64,000 nt of DNA from Paludibacteraceae bacterium (GTDB taxonomy: Bacteria > Bacteroidota > Bacteroidia > Bacteroidales > Paludibacteraceae): NCBI GenBank assembly GCA_017450435.1, contig JAFSTO010000068.1, positions 62,001-126,000 of the forward strand. Direction: 5' to 3'. The translations under genes were made by a program, and so were the position numbers. The notes beneath the pieces were generated by a model. The model did no database searches, was not told where the DNA came from, and saw nothing but the letters and a program-made list of their open reading frames with translations. Positions 1 to 6,736 of the stretch are shown here, piece after piece. How positions within the stretch are numbered: the stretch's first letter is position 1; every line of letters starts with the position of its first letter.

Positions 1-1
1 C

Positions 2-1513
2 CAAGATGAACGTCGCCTGATTGCTGAATACATTCGGCATGATGCTTTGCTATCTATGTACTTTGAGCCTCTTCTCTTTGAAGAACTTCCTGCGCAAGAT
101 AAATCTGCTCAATCTGCATACCTCGAACAAGCAGCGCAGTCCGAGATATATCTTCTGTTACTCGGTGCACAATATGGCTACCAAGATACAGAGGGCATTT
201 CTCCAACCGAGCGTGAGTATGATACTGCCACGGCGCATCATGCTTATCGTATCGCCTTCATCAAATCAGTCTCCGAACGAGACGAAAAAGAAGATGCCTT
301 CAAGCGCAAGATTGACCATGATGTAATCCGTAATGTTTTTAACTCGTATGAGGAACTGCAAAGCGGTGTCTATGCTTCTTTGGTGGAATATATGACTTCG
401 CACCATTTGCTGCGTCAAGGGCCTTTTGATGCTTCTGTTCAGCCAGCTGCACGCCTTGGCGACTTGGATAACGAGAAAATCCGCTGGTTCGTGGGGGTAG
501 CTCGCGAAGTGAGACAGTTCCCGCTGTCCTATTCCGAAGAAAACATCCCTCAGATACTCCATAGTCTCCACCTCGTTACCGAGGATGGCGGCATCAAGAA
601 TGCCGCGCTTTTGCTGTTTGCCAAAGATCCGCAACAGTGGTTTGCTACGGCGACCATCAAATGTGCACATTTCTATGGTACGAAAGTGGAGAAACCGATG
701 GCTTCATTGCAGATTTATGGAGGCACGGTATTTGAGCAGGTGGACATGGCGGTCACGTTCGTTATGTCTCGTATTGATCAGCGTGTGGGCGAGCGCATCC
801 ATTCAGCACGGGTAGATGTCACTCCCGAACTACCGGCACAAGCGGTGCGAGAAGCTATCGTCAATGCCGTTGTTCACCGGGACTATACGGATAACGGCAG
901 CGTGCAGGTGATGCTGTTCAAAGATAGATTAGAGGTGTGGAACCCCGGCAGACTTCCGCACGGAATGACAATAGAGAATCTAAGTGGCATCCATCGGTCG
1001 CGTCCTGTTAACCCCGTACTCGCTAACCCCGTCTATTTGACCGGCTATATCGAGCAGATGGGTACAGGTACGACAGACATCATCGAACGGTGCAACAAGG
1101 CAGGATTACGCACACCTGAGTTTATCCAAGACGAGGACTTCCTAACCATCCTCTGGCGTCCGAAAAGGGAACATGAAGGGGAACATGAAGGGGAACATGA
1201 AGGGGAACATGAAACCGACCAAGTTACTGCACATCAAAGTGTACATCAAACTGCACATCAAAGTGTACATCAAAATAATATCAATAAACTTATTACTGTA
1301 ATTAGAGGAGACACTAAAACCTTAGCAGAGATATCGCAAATTATTAATATTAGACATCGAGGGTATTTAATGGACAATTACATATCTCCTGCCATTGCCA
1401 ATGGTTATGCCATGATGCTTTACCCTGATAATCCTAAGCGAAAAGGGCAAGCCTACTACCTTACTCCGAAAGGACTTGAATTATTGACAAAAATAAATAC
1501 AAATAACAATTGA
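2..1513 (+). CDS. DUF4062 / RecG-like HATPase_c_4 protein, 5' end outside window
   Basis: The frame is open from base 2, so the true start lies upstream; 503 residues are visible. The N-terminal ~100 residues resemble DUF4062 (acidic-aromatic stretch, then YLLLLGAQYGY and SPTEREYD). The middle to C-terminal part matches the RecG-related C-terminal ATP-binding family (HATPase_c_4): EAIVNAVVHRDY is the N-box and WNPGRLP the glycine box. After this comes a low-complexity linker (EHEG repeats, then a His-Gln-rich repeat) and a short winged-helix-like end. DUF4062 is known from NTPase-type proteins suspected in defence or signalling; the biochemical role is not established. Most relatives of the C-terminal part carry AlbA_2 (Schlafen-like) in front, so the DUF4062 pairing is the notable point. 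Family call is fairly sure, function is not. Confidence 0.8.
   Translation, partial: QDERRLIAEYIRHDALLSMYFEPLLFEELPAQDKSAQSAYLEQAAQSEIYLLLLGAQYGYQDTEGISPTEREYDTATAHHAYRIAFIKSVSERDEKEDAFKRKIDHDVIRNVFNSYEELQSGVYASLVEYMTSHHLLRQGPFDASVQPAARLGDLDNEKIRWFVGVAREVRQFPLSYSEENIPQILHSLHLVTEDGGIKNAALLLFAKDPQQWFATATIKCAHFYGTKVEKPMASLQIYGGTVFEQVDMAVTFVMSRIDQRVGERIHSARVDVTPELPAQAVREAIVNAVVHRDYTDNGSVQVMLFKDRLEVWNPGRLPHGMTIENLSGIHRSRPVNPVLANPVYLTGYIEQMGTGTTDIIERCNKAGLRTPEFIQDEDFLTILWRPKREHEGEHEGEHEGEHETDQVTAHQSVHQTAHQSVHQNNINKLITVIRGDTKTLAEISQIINIRHRGYLMDNYISPAIANGYAMMLYPDNPKRKGQAYYLTPKGLELLTKINTNNN
1169..1274 (+). repeat. In-frame tandem repeats inside the DUF4062 gene
   Basis: A 12-base unit GAACATGAAGGG occurs three times, with a partial fourth, from 1169 to 1213, encoding EHEG repeats. 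A 24-base unit then occurs twice without mismatch (1227-1250 and 1251-1274), encoding a His-Gln-rich linker. Both unit lengths are multiples of three, so copy changes would lengthen or shorten the linker without a frameshift. Confidence 0.9.
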
Positions 1514-1617
1514 TTGCCTATGGGCTAAGAAACTAAATCCCCGAACTGACCCGCAAGCGGGCAACGGTTCAAGACATATTTGATCAAGCGTTTTTGCGTA
1601 AACTTTTGCTGTCTCAT

Positions 1618-1774
1618 AAAAGGATAACTGGAAACTATTTTTTTTGAGAGGTAAGGAACGGAGGAATTCCTGCATTAATGTAAAGCGGAGGATTGCGACA
1701 AGGATGCTCGTGCATTAGCACGGGCTTCTATCGTGAATATATAGCTTTACAGGGTTATTTTTCCAGTTATCCTT
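1618..1774 (+). ncRNA. Candidate structured small RNA (possibly 6S-like)
   Basis: Seen: a perfect 15-bp outer stem (1620-1634 with 1760-1774), an 8-bp middle stem TGTAAAGC/GCTTTACA (1679-1686 with 1744-1751), and an 8-bp apical stem with one G-U pair closed by ATTA (1706-1713 with 1718-1725). A small side hairpin AGGAA/TTCCT lies near 1654-1671. A weak Bacteroidetes-like promoter (TTTG near 1580, AACTTTTG near 1602) would place the start close to the outer stem, and a terminator follows at 1785-1822. The closed, rod-like shape with start and end at the outer stem suggests 6S RNA, but no diagnostic primary sequence was recognised. It could also be the folded end of a mobile element. Confidence 0.45.
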
Positions 1775-1784
1775 ACCCGAGACA

Positions 1785-1822
1785 GCGGATATTCGTCAAG
1801 CGATGAAGTCCGCGCTTTTTTT
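1785..1822 (+). terminator. Probable Rho-independent terminator of the RNA candidate
   Basis: GCGGA (1785-1789) pairs with TCCGC (1809-1813), followed almost at once by seven T (1816-1822). Eleven bases separate it from the outer stem of the upstream RNA candidate. The 5-bp core stem is short, so this is moderate evidence. Confidence 0.5.
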
Positions 1823-1869
1823 GTTGGGTAGCCCTCACGCAAGCATCATTCTTCCCATCATACAAAGGC

Positions 1870-1977
1870 GGCGTAAAAACGCCAATTTTGTGTGGTGGGA
1901 TTTTTTGTTATGCAGCGTGAAGCGAGGATTAGTATGGTGGGTTTGTCCTGTTTCCCTTAGCAATCGTCCTCGCTCAC
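1870..1977 (+). other. Second folded intergenic segment, two inverted repeats
   Basis: A hairpin GGCGT-AAAA-ACGCC is at 1870-1883. A larger stem pairs GTG(A)AGCGAGGA (1917-1928) with TCCTCGCTCAC (1967-1977), 11 pairs with one bulged A. No gene is convincing here on either strand. It lies just upstream of the small gene at 2086 and may be its leader or the edge of a repeated cassette. Confidence 0.5.
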
Positions 1978-2012
1978 TCTGACAAGAACAACCCAACCGC
2001 CGTGCCGAATGG

Positions 2013-2036
2013 ATTTTTGAGCCATTGTTGGTAATT
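2013..2036 (+). repeat. Imperfect direct repeat, left copy
   Basis: Begins ATTTTTGAGCCATT and matches 2533-2556 at about 20 of 24 positions, in the same orientation, 520 bases apart. The pair brackets the small gene at 2086-2463. Confidence 0.6.
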
Positions 2037-2085
2037 GTTGACCGAAAAATCAATCGTTTTAATTTGTGTAATATGTGGACGATAT

Positions 2086-2463
2086 ATGAAACCTAAGAGC
2101 TTAATCCGGAGGCGGAAGACCTACCGCGATGAGGAAGGCGTGGTAGTCGGCTACGGTGCCGAAGAAGCTTACTTCGTTGCCAAGCCCCGCGACTATACCA
2201 CTCATCCGCTCCGCGAGGGCGAACTGCGCAACACCTCTATCTTCCACCGCTCAATGACGATGGCGCTGGAGGAACTCTCCGACCCCGTCCGCAAAGCGGA
2301 ATGGAGCCGCCGCTGGCATGCCCAACTCAACGAACCGGAAGTAGACGCCCCCATCGAGCGTAAAACCGGCAAGAGACATATCTACCTGCGTTTGGACAGA
2401 TATGTGCAGAGTGTGCTGCAGCGGCAATTGAGAAAAGAACAGGGGCTCTCGTCAGCCGACTGA
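2086..2463 (+). CDS. Small hypothetical basic protein
   Basis: 125 residues starting MKPKSLIRRRKTYRDEEG. The frame also opens 17 codons earlier, at a non-ATG codon at 2035, but the ATG at 2086 gives a compact start of the kind typical for this sort of protein. It is rich in Arg and Glu, has no signal peptide or membrane segment, and contains VVGYGAEEAYFVAKP followed by TTHPLREGE. I do not recognise a function. It is bracketed by imperfect direct repeats and preceded by a folded intergenic stretch, which suggests a repeated or mobile cassette. Its base composition looks more GC-rich than that of the capsule genes that follow. Confidence 0.6.
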   Translation: MKPKSLIRRRKTYRDEEGVVVGYGAEEAYFVAKPRDYTTHPLREGELRNTSIFHRSMTMALEELSDPVRKAEWSRRWHAQLNEPEVDAPIERKTGKRHIYLRLDRYVQSVLQRQLRKEQGLSSAD

Positions 2464-2532
2464 TAAGCTACATATCGTCTGCAGATGGTCACAACCAAAA
2501 CACGAAGGAACTTCGAACGAACTACGAAAGCA

Positions 2533-2556
2533 ATTTTTGAACCATTTTGAGTAATT
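2533..2556 (+). repeat. Imperfect direct repeat, right copy
   Basis: Begins ATTTTTGAACCATT; partner of 2013-2036. Together they flank the small gene at 2086. Confidence 0.6.
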
Positions 2557-2610
2557 TGGGATGAACTAACAATTCTTCTTTCTTCAATTGCATCGAATGG
2601 TATCTGACAA

Positions 2611-2626
2611 GCGGTCACCTGACCGC
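2611..2626. repeat. 16-bp perfect dyad upstream of the capsule genes
   Basis: GCGGTCACCTGACCGC is two 7-base arms around two central bases. The loop is too small for a normal hairpin, so it is more like a protein-binding dyad than a terminator. It lies between the small gene at 2086 and the remnant at 2670. Confidence 0.45.
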
Positions 2627-2669
2627 CCATTTAATCAATCTGTGGAAAAAATAGTCGAGACATAACATA

Positions 2670-2720
2670 ATGAAAACAGTAATCTTAGCCGGCGGATTTG
2701 GCTCGGTAAGTAAATTTTAG
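2670..2720 (+). pseudogene. 5'-end remnant of a nucleotidyltransferase gene
   Basis: The ATG at 2670 opens MKTVILAGGFGS, the start of sugar-phosphate nucleotidyltransferases such as glucose-1-phosphate cytidylyltransferase (RfbF type), including the LAGGxG nucleotide-binding motif. After 12 codons the match stops and the frame ends at TAG (2718-2720). It lies four bases upstream of neuB. It is the first of four abrupt gene-start fragments in this cluster. Too short to be functional; the family call rests on the motif and could be another nucleotidyltransferase. Confidence 0.65.
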
Positions 2721-2724
2721 AAAT

Positions 2725-3597
2725 ATGAAAGCACCAATTATAATAGCAGAAATCGGTTGCAATCACAAGGGTGATATGGCAATCGCTAAAGAGATGATCC
2801 AAACTGCTGCGCTGTACTGCAAGGCTGATGTGGTCAAGTTTCAGAAACGCTGCAACCGCGAGTTGCTGACGCCGGAGGAATATAACGCTCCGCATCCTCA
2901 TCCGGAGAATTCGTATGGCCCGACGTATGGAGCACACCGTGAGTTTTTGGAATTCACTTTGGAACAACACCGCCAACTCAAAGAGTGGTGTGAGGAGTAT
3001 GGAATAGTCTATTCTACTTCGGTGTGGGATTTGACATCCGCAAAAGAGATTGCATCTCTCCATCCGCATCTCATCAAGATTCCTTCTGCCTGCAACCTCA
3101 ACAAAGAGATGCTCGGTTGGTTGTGTGACAACTACGAAGGCGAGATCCATCTCTCATTCGGTATGACCACCAAAGCTGAGGAAGAAGAGATTGTCTCGTT
3201 CTTTGAGCAAAAGGGCAGAAACAAAGACCTGGTACTTTACAACTGCACCAGTGGTTATCCGGTGCCTTTTGAGGATATCTGTCTGTTAGAACTCACTCGT
3301 ATGCGTGAGCAGTATGCTCACCGCGTGAAAGCAATCGGTTTCAGTGGTCACCATTTGGGCATAGCTGTTGACTCTGCGGCAGTAGCATTAGGAGCAGAAT
3401 ATATAGAACGCCATTATACGCTTGACCGTACATGGAAAGGCACCGACCATGCAGCTTCGCTGGAGCCGGATGGCGTCCGCAAACTCGCTCGCGACTGCCG
3501 TGCTGTAGCTAAAGCTCTCACCTATAAGAATGAGGATGTGCTTCCCATTGAGCAAGTACAGCGTAACAAGCTGAAGAAGAATCAGATTAAATGGTAA
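2725..3597 (+). CDS. neuB: N-acetylneuraminate synthase family protein (NeuB-like, no SAF domain)
   Basis: 290 residues. NeuB enzymes condense phosphoenolpyruvate with an N-acetylmannosamine-type sugar to make a nonulosonic acid. The TIM-barrel signature is clear: AEIGCNHKGD near residue 8, VVKFQKR near 36, KIPSACNLN, and IGFSGHHLG followed by GAEYIERHYTLDRTWKGTDHAASLEP. Classical NeuB is about 340 residues with a C-terminal antifreeze-like SAF domain; this one ends soon after the barrel, at IEQVQRNKLKKNQIKW, so the SAF domain is missing. It works with the NeuA-type gene at 10340. No NeuC-type epimerase is in the window, so the exact sugar is unknown. Confidence 0.88.
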   Translation: MKAPIIIAEIGCNHKGDMAIAKEMIQTAALYCKADVVKFQKRCNRELLTPEEYNAPHPHPENSYGPTYGAHREFLEFTLEQHRQLKEWCEEYGIVYSTSVWDLTSAKEIASLHPHLIKIPSACNLNKEMLGWLCDNYEGEIHLSFGMTTKAEEEEIVSFFEQKGRNKDLVLYNCTSGYPVPFEDICLLELTRMREQYAHRVKAIGFSGHHLGIAVDSAAVALGAEYIERHYTLDRTWKGTDHAASLEPDGVRKLARDCRAVAKALTYKNEDVLPIEQVQRNKLKKNQIKW

Positions 3598-3657
3598 AGG
3601 CACGTGTGATTTTCCTCATAATCAAAATATTGTTAAATATAAAAACAACTATATATT

Positions 3658-5106
3658 ATGGCTACAGCTAATAAAGCAATTATTAATATTGCACAGAATT
3701 GGAAATTAGAGGCAAGATTTGAAGACAACTCTAAATACTTCTATCATTATAAAGAAGTGAATATGATAATGAGTAATCAGAAATGTTATGTCATCGGAAG
3801 AAAAGGTGCAGGTAAATCTGCAATTTGTGAATATATTGTCAAGCAAAAGTCCTATAATTCATTTTCTGTAAAGTTAAGTTTTAAAAATTATCCTTTTAAT
3901 GAATTATATAGTTTGCAAAATGAGAAATATACTCAGCCAAATCAATATATTACGTTGTGGAAGTATTTAATATATTCAAATATTTGCAAAATGATGGTTG
4001 AGAACGAGAATATTGAAAATTCAGTACGGGTCGAACTTGAAAAACTTTATCCTCGGAATAGTTTGAAATTATTATCCAGAGTTATTCCAGAATGGACTTC
4101 GGGCGAATTTGGGTTGTCTGTCCTCGGTAATGGCGGAAGCATTAAATTGGAACGTTCTATACAAGAGAATCCCATCTCATGGATAGAAAAGGTTAATATT
4201 TTAGAAGATATTATTCAACAATATTGTGATGATTCCAAGTACTATATTGTATTTGATGAATTAGATGAGGATTATCGTAATGTTCAGAATAGAAATGAAA
4301 ACTTACAATACGTAAATTTATTGACTAGTTTGTTCAAAGCGGTACAAGATGTTAAGGCAACCTTTTATTCTTCGCATCCCAATATAATGCCTATCGTATT
4401 TTTGCGTGATGACATTTATTTATTGATTAACGATGCGGATAAGAATAAATGGAGTGATTTGAAACTGGATATAGATTGGACTGCTGATAAAATGAAGAAA
4501 TTATTAGCATATCGAATATCGCGAGATACTGGATATGTCGGAGATAGTCCAGATTTTGAAAAAGCTTGGAGTGCTATTTTTAACATGAAATCTATTCATT
4601 ATGGAGATGGACAATCAAAGATGATGAGTTCGTATGATTTTATCACTCGTAGCACTCAACTAAGACCAAGAGATTACATACAATATATCCAATGTTGTTG
4701 CGAGCACACTCTAGATATAGGCGCAAATCGAATCGATGAAGGTACTATAAAATTTGTTGATCGTGCATTTTCGAATTACTTGAAGAATGAAATCACGGAT
4801 GAAATATTTCCTATCATACCTGAAATAGAATACGTATTCATAATTATTTCAAATATCCATAAACAAGTGTTTACCTATCAAGAATTTGAAGCAGAGTATA
4901 AAAAGTATTTAGTCAATGGAACCATCCATAATGGTAATATTGATTATGTTTTAGATGTGTTATTCAACTTTAGTGTAATAGGTAATCAAGATAAATTTAG
5001 AAAGGAAAGGTACTATTTCAAGTATCTGCATACAAATATGACATATAATAAAGATGAGAAAATGGTGCTGCATAGAGGGCTGTTCAAGGCATTACAGATA
5101 TTATAG
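3658..5106 (+). CDS. P-loop ATPase, Sll1717-like
   Basis: 482 residues. The Walker A motif GRKGAGKSA lies near residues 47-55 and a Walker B-like FDELDEDY near residue 198. The overall pattern (VIGRKGAGKSAI, then FYSSHPNIMPIVFLRDDIY, then RPRDYIQYIQ) matches the family named after Synechocystis Sll1717. Members are cytosolic and uncharacterised, often suspected in phage defence. It has no obvious part in polysaccharide synthesis although it lies between neuB and the following capsule genes on the same strand, 60 bases after neuB. It is very AT-rich by eye, unlike neuB, which suggests separate acquisition. The 99 bases after it (5107-5205) hold no gene I can support. Confidence 0.7.
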   Translation: MATANKAIINIAQNWKLEARFEDNSKYFYHYKEVNMIMSNQKCYVIGRKGAGKSAICEYIVKQKSYNSFSVKLSFKNYPFNELYSLQNEKYTQPNQYITLWKYLIYSNICKMMVENENIENSVRVELEKLYPRNSLKLLSRVIPEWTSGEFGLSVLGNGGSIKLERSIQENPISWIEKVNILEDIIQQYCDDSKYYIVFDELDEDYRNVQNRNENLQYVNLLTSLFKAVQDVKATFYSSHPNIMPIVFLRDDIYLLINDADKNKWSDLKLDIDWTADKMKKLLAYRISRDTGYVGDSPDFEKAWSAIFNMKSIHYGDGQSKMMSSYDFITRSTQLRPRDYIQYIQCCCEHTLDIGANRIDEGTIKFVDRAFSNYLKNEITDEIFPIIPEIEYVFIIISNIHKQVFTYQEFEAEYKKYLVNGTIHNGNIDYVLDVLFNFSVIGNQDKFRKERYYFKYLHTNMTYNKDEKMVLHRGLFKALQIL

Positions 5107-5205
5107 TTCCAAGAACATTTGTTTATCCTCTCGTATCTGCCTCGTATGTCTCCCGTAAGTGAGGAGTAGTGAGCAAGTCAAACTAATAGAAAGTAACATA
5201 CAACA

Positions 5206-6723
5206 ATGAGAAAGTTTCGTTTTAGAAAAATAAAGCGTATTGCTAAAAAGATTTATCATTGGTTTATTCCTGCGGATAAGCCTAAACCTTTTTATCATAC
5301 CTATGATGTAAGAGACATATTTTTTCAGGAAAATGTTTCAACTGGTTTCAAAAGGTATGATATGATAGTACGTCTATTGGCAATAGAGAACTACTATGGA
5401 CTAAATGAATATGGATGGAATTTGTATGAACGGATGCAAGAGGCGCATTTGGGCGTGAATGAAGGGATGCCAGCAGTAGAACGATTTAGGGCACTGATTC
5501 AATCATATGAAGAAAAAGGGTATGATGAGAATTCTGCGATTGTGTTGGATAATCGCCTAATGATATGGGATGGCTCTCATCGTATGGCATTAGCATTTTA
5601 TCACCATCATTATTTGATAAATGCACTAGTACAGCCTATTGCCCATGATGTTGATGTAAGCAACACATCTTTCTCCTTTATGAAGATAGGCTTTACAAAA
5701 GAAGAGGAAAACATTATATTTGATCGCTACGGTCAATTGACGAAGGAGTGTATTCGGCCATTTGTGGTAACATTATGGAAACCAATTGTTAAGCATTATG
5801 ATAAAATAACATACCATTTGTCAAAATTTGGTAAAATCGTTTCTTATCATGATGTAGAACTAACTGATTTTAATTATGGTAGTTTGATGTTAAAGATATA
5901 TTCTTGTGATGATGGTACAGAGGATGGAATTAAGCAAAAAATTCTGTGTCAGCAAGGCTATCGGCCAAACAAGCTGCGTTTTATCTACTTGAATGTATAT
6001 AACCCCAATTATCGAATAAAGGGGAAAACATTAAATCCCATTTCTCAAACATGTGAAAGGCTTAAGCGTAATATCCGCCAGACGTATAAAAAATATATAC
6101 CGAATTACAATGAAATACATGACGGAATAATTCATATAGGAGATAATTATGCACAAAATACATTTATTTATGATTTAGTAGAGAATTATGATAAAGTGCC
6201 AGTAAGGGAGATATTTGAAGCAATTGCCAAATATCAATATGTCGTGACAAAGCATGATACGCCATACATGCCTTTGGATTTTCCGCGTACGTATCCTTTA
6301 GGAAAAGATGCTGATATTATCTGTTCAGAAGAAGATTTAGAACCGATAACTCAGGCTATAATGGATATATTGAAGAAACAAAATAATGAAAAATGGCGGA
6401 TAAAATTTATTAAGGACGCAACTGCACACATGTACATATACATATACATATACAACCAATTTGTGTATGGTTTTGACTTGTGCCCAAATTATGTATATAA
6501 AGAGTTCGTAAAGTCGGCTTTAGAACATCGAGTGAATAAAGGTGACATATATGTGACGGATGATGCGCATGAAATGATAGTTCGTTTGTTTGAATATCAA
6601 AAATCTCCGAACAAAAAACATCACTTGGAATGGATTCAAAGCCATTATAACACGACTCGGTCTGAGTTATATAATCAATTCCTCTCGGAGGACATGAAGA
6701 ATACTCTCAAACAACTATGTTAA
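5206..6723 (+). CDS. Hypothetical protein with ParB-like segment, capsule cluster
   Basis: 505 residues, basic N-terminus (MRKFRFRKIKRIAKKIYHWF). Residues ~115-135 (VLDNRLMIWDGSHRMALAFY) look like the D-G-S/N-H-R core of ParB/sulfiredoxin-fold proteins. The C-terminal half has TKHDTPYMPLDFPRTYPLGKD then ADIICSEEDLEPI, which recalls nucleotidyltransferase-like domains of capsule proteins (DxD-like ending), but this is only a resemblance. No signal peptide. A run of alternating Ile-Tyr near residue 412 is encoded by a short hexamer repeat (ACATAT units, about 6429-6452). AT-rich; 13 bases before the asparagine-synthase-like gene, so probably co-transcribed with it. Function unknown. Confidence 0.6.
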   Translation: MRKFRFRKIKRIAKKIYHWFIPADKPKPFYHTYDVRDIFFQENVSTGFKRYDMIVRLLAIENYYGLNEYGWNLYERMQEAHLGVNEGMPAVERFRALIQSYEEKGYDENSAIVLDNRLMIWDGSHRMALAFYHHHYLINALVQPIAHDVDVSNTSFSFMKIGFTKEEENIIFDRYGQLTKECIRPFVVTLWKPIVKHYDKITYHLSKFGKIVSYHDVELTDFNYGSLMLKIYSCDDGTEDGIKQKILCQQGYRPNKLRFIYLNVYNPNYRIKGKTLNPISQTCERLKRNIRQTYKKYIPNYNEIHDGIIHIGDNYAQNTFIYDLVENYDKVPVREIFEAIAKYQYVVTKHDTPYMPLDFPRTYPLGKDADIICSEEDLEPITQAIMDILKKQNNEKWRIKFIKDATAHMYIYIYIYNQFVYGFDLCPNYVYKEFVKSALEHRVNKGDIYVTDDAHEMIVRLFEYQKSPNKKHHLEWIQSHYNTTRSELYNQFLSEDMKNTLKQLC

Positions 6724-6736
6724 CTAATCAAATAAT

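Noticed and set aside
1169..1274. Tandem repeats as a CRISPR array
   Set aside because: Units are 12 and 24 bases with no spacers and lie in frame in a coding region.
1514..2034. tRNA or other known RNA gene in the gap
   Set aside because: No cloverleaf with a T-loop was found; only the rod-like fold and hairpins are supported.
1835..2053. Reverse-strand frame of 72 codons in the gap before 2086
   Set aside because: It lies across strong inverted repeats and has low-complexity basic content; more likely a by-product of folded DNA.
2382..2630. Reverse-strand frame of 82 codons
   Set aside because: Half lies over the gene at 2086, and the remainder covers a direct repeat and a dyad; no recognisable protein.
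2635..3150. Reverse-strand frame of 171 codons
   Set aside because: Fully overlaps neuB, whose protein motifs are clear; no family resemblance on the reverse strand.
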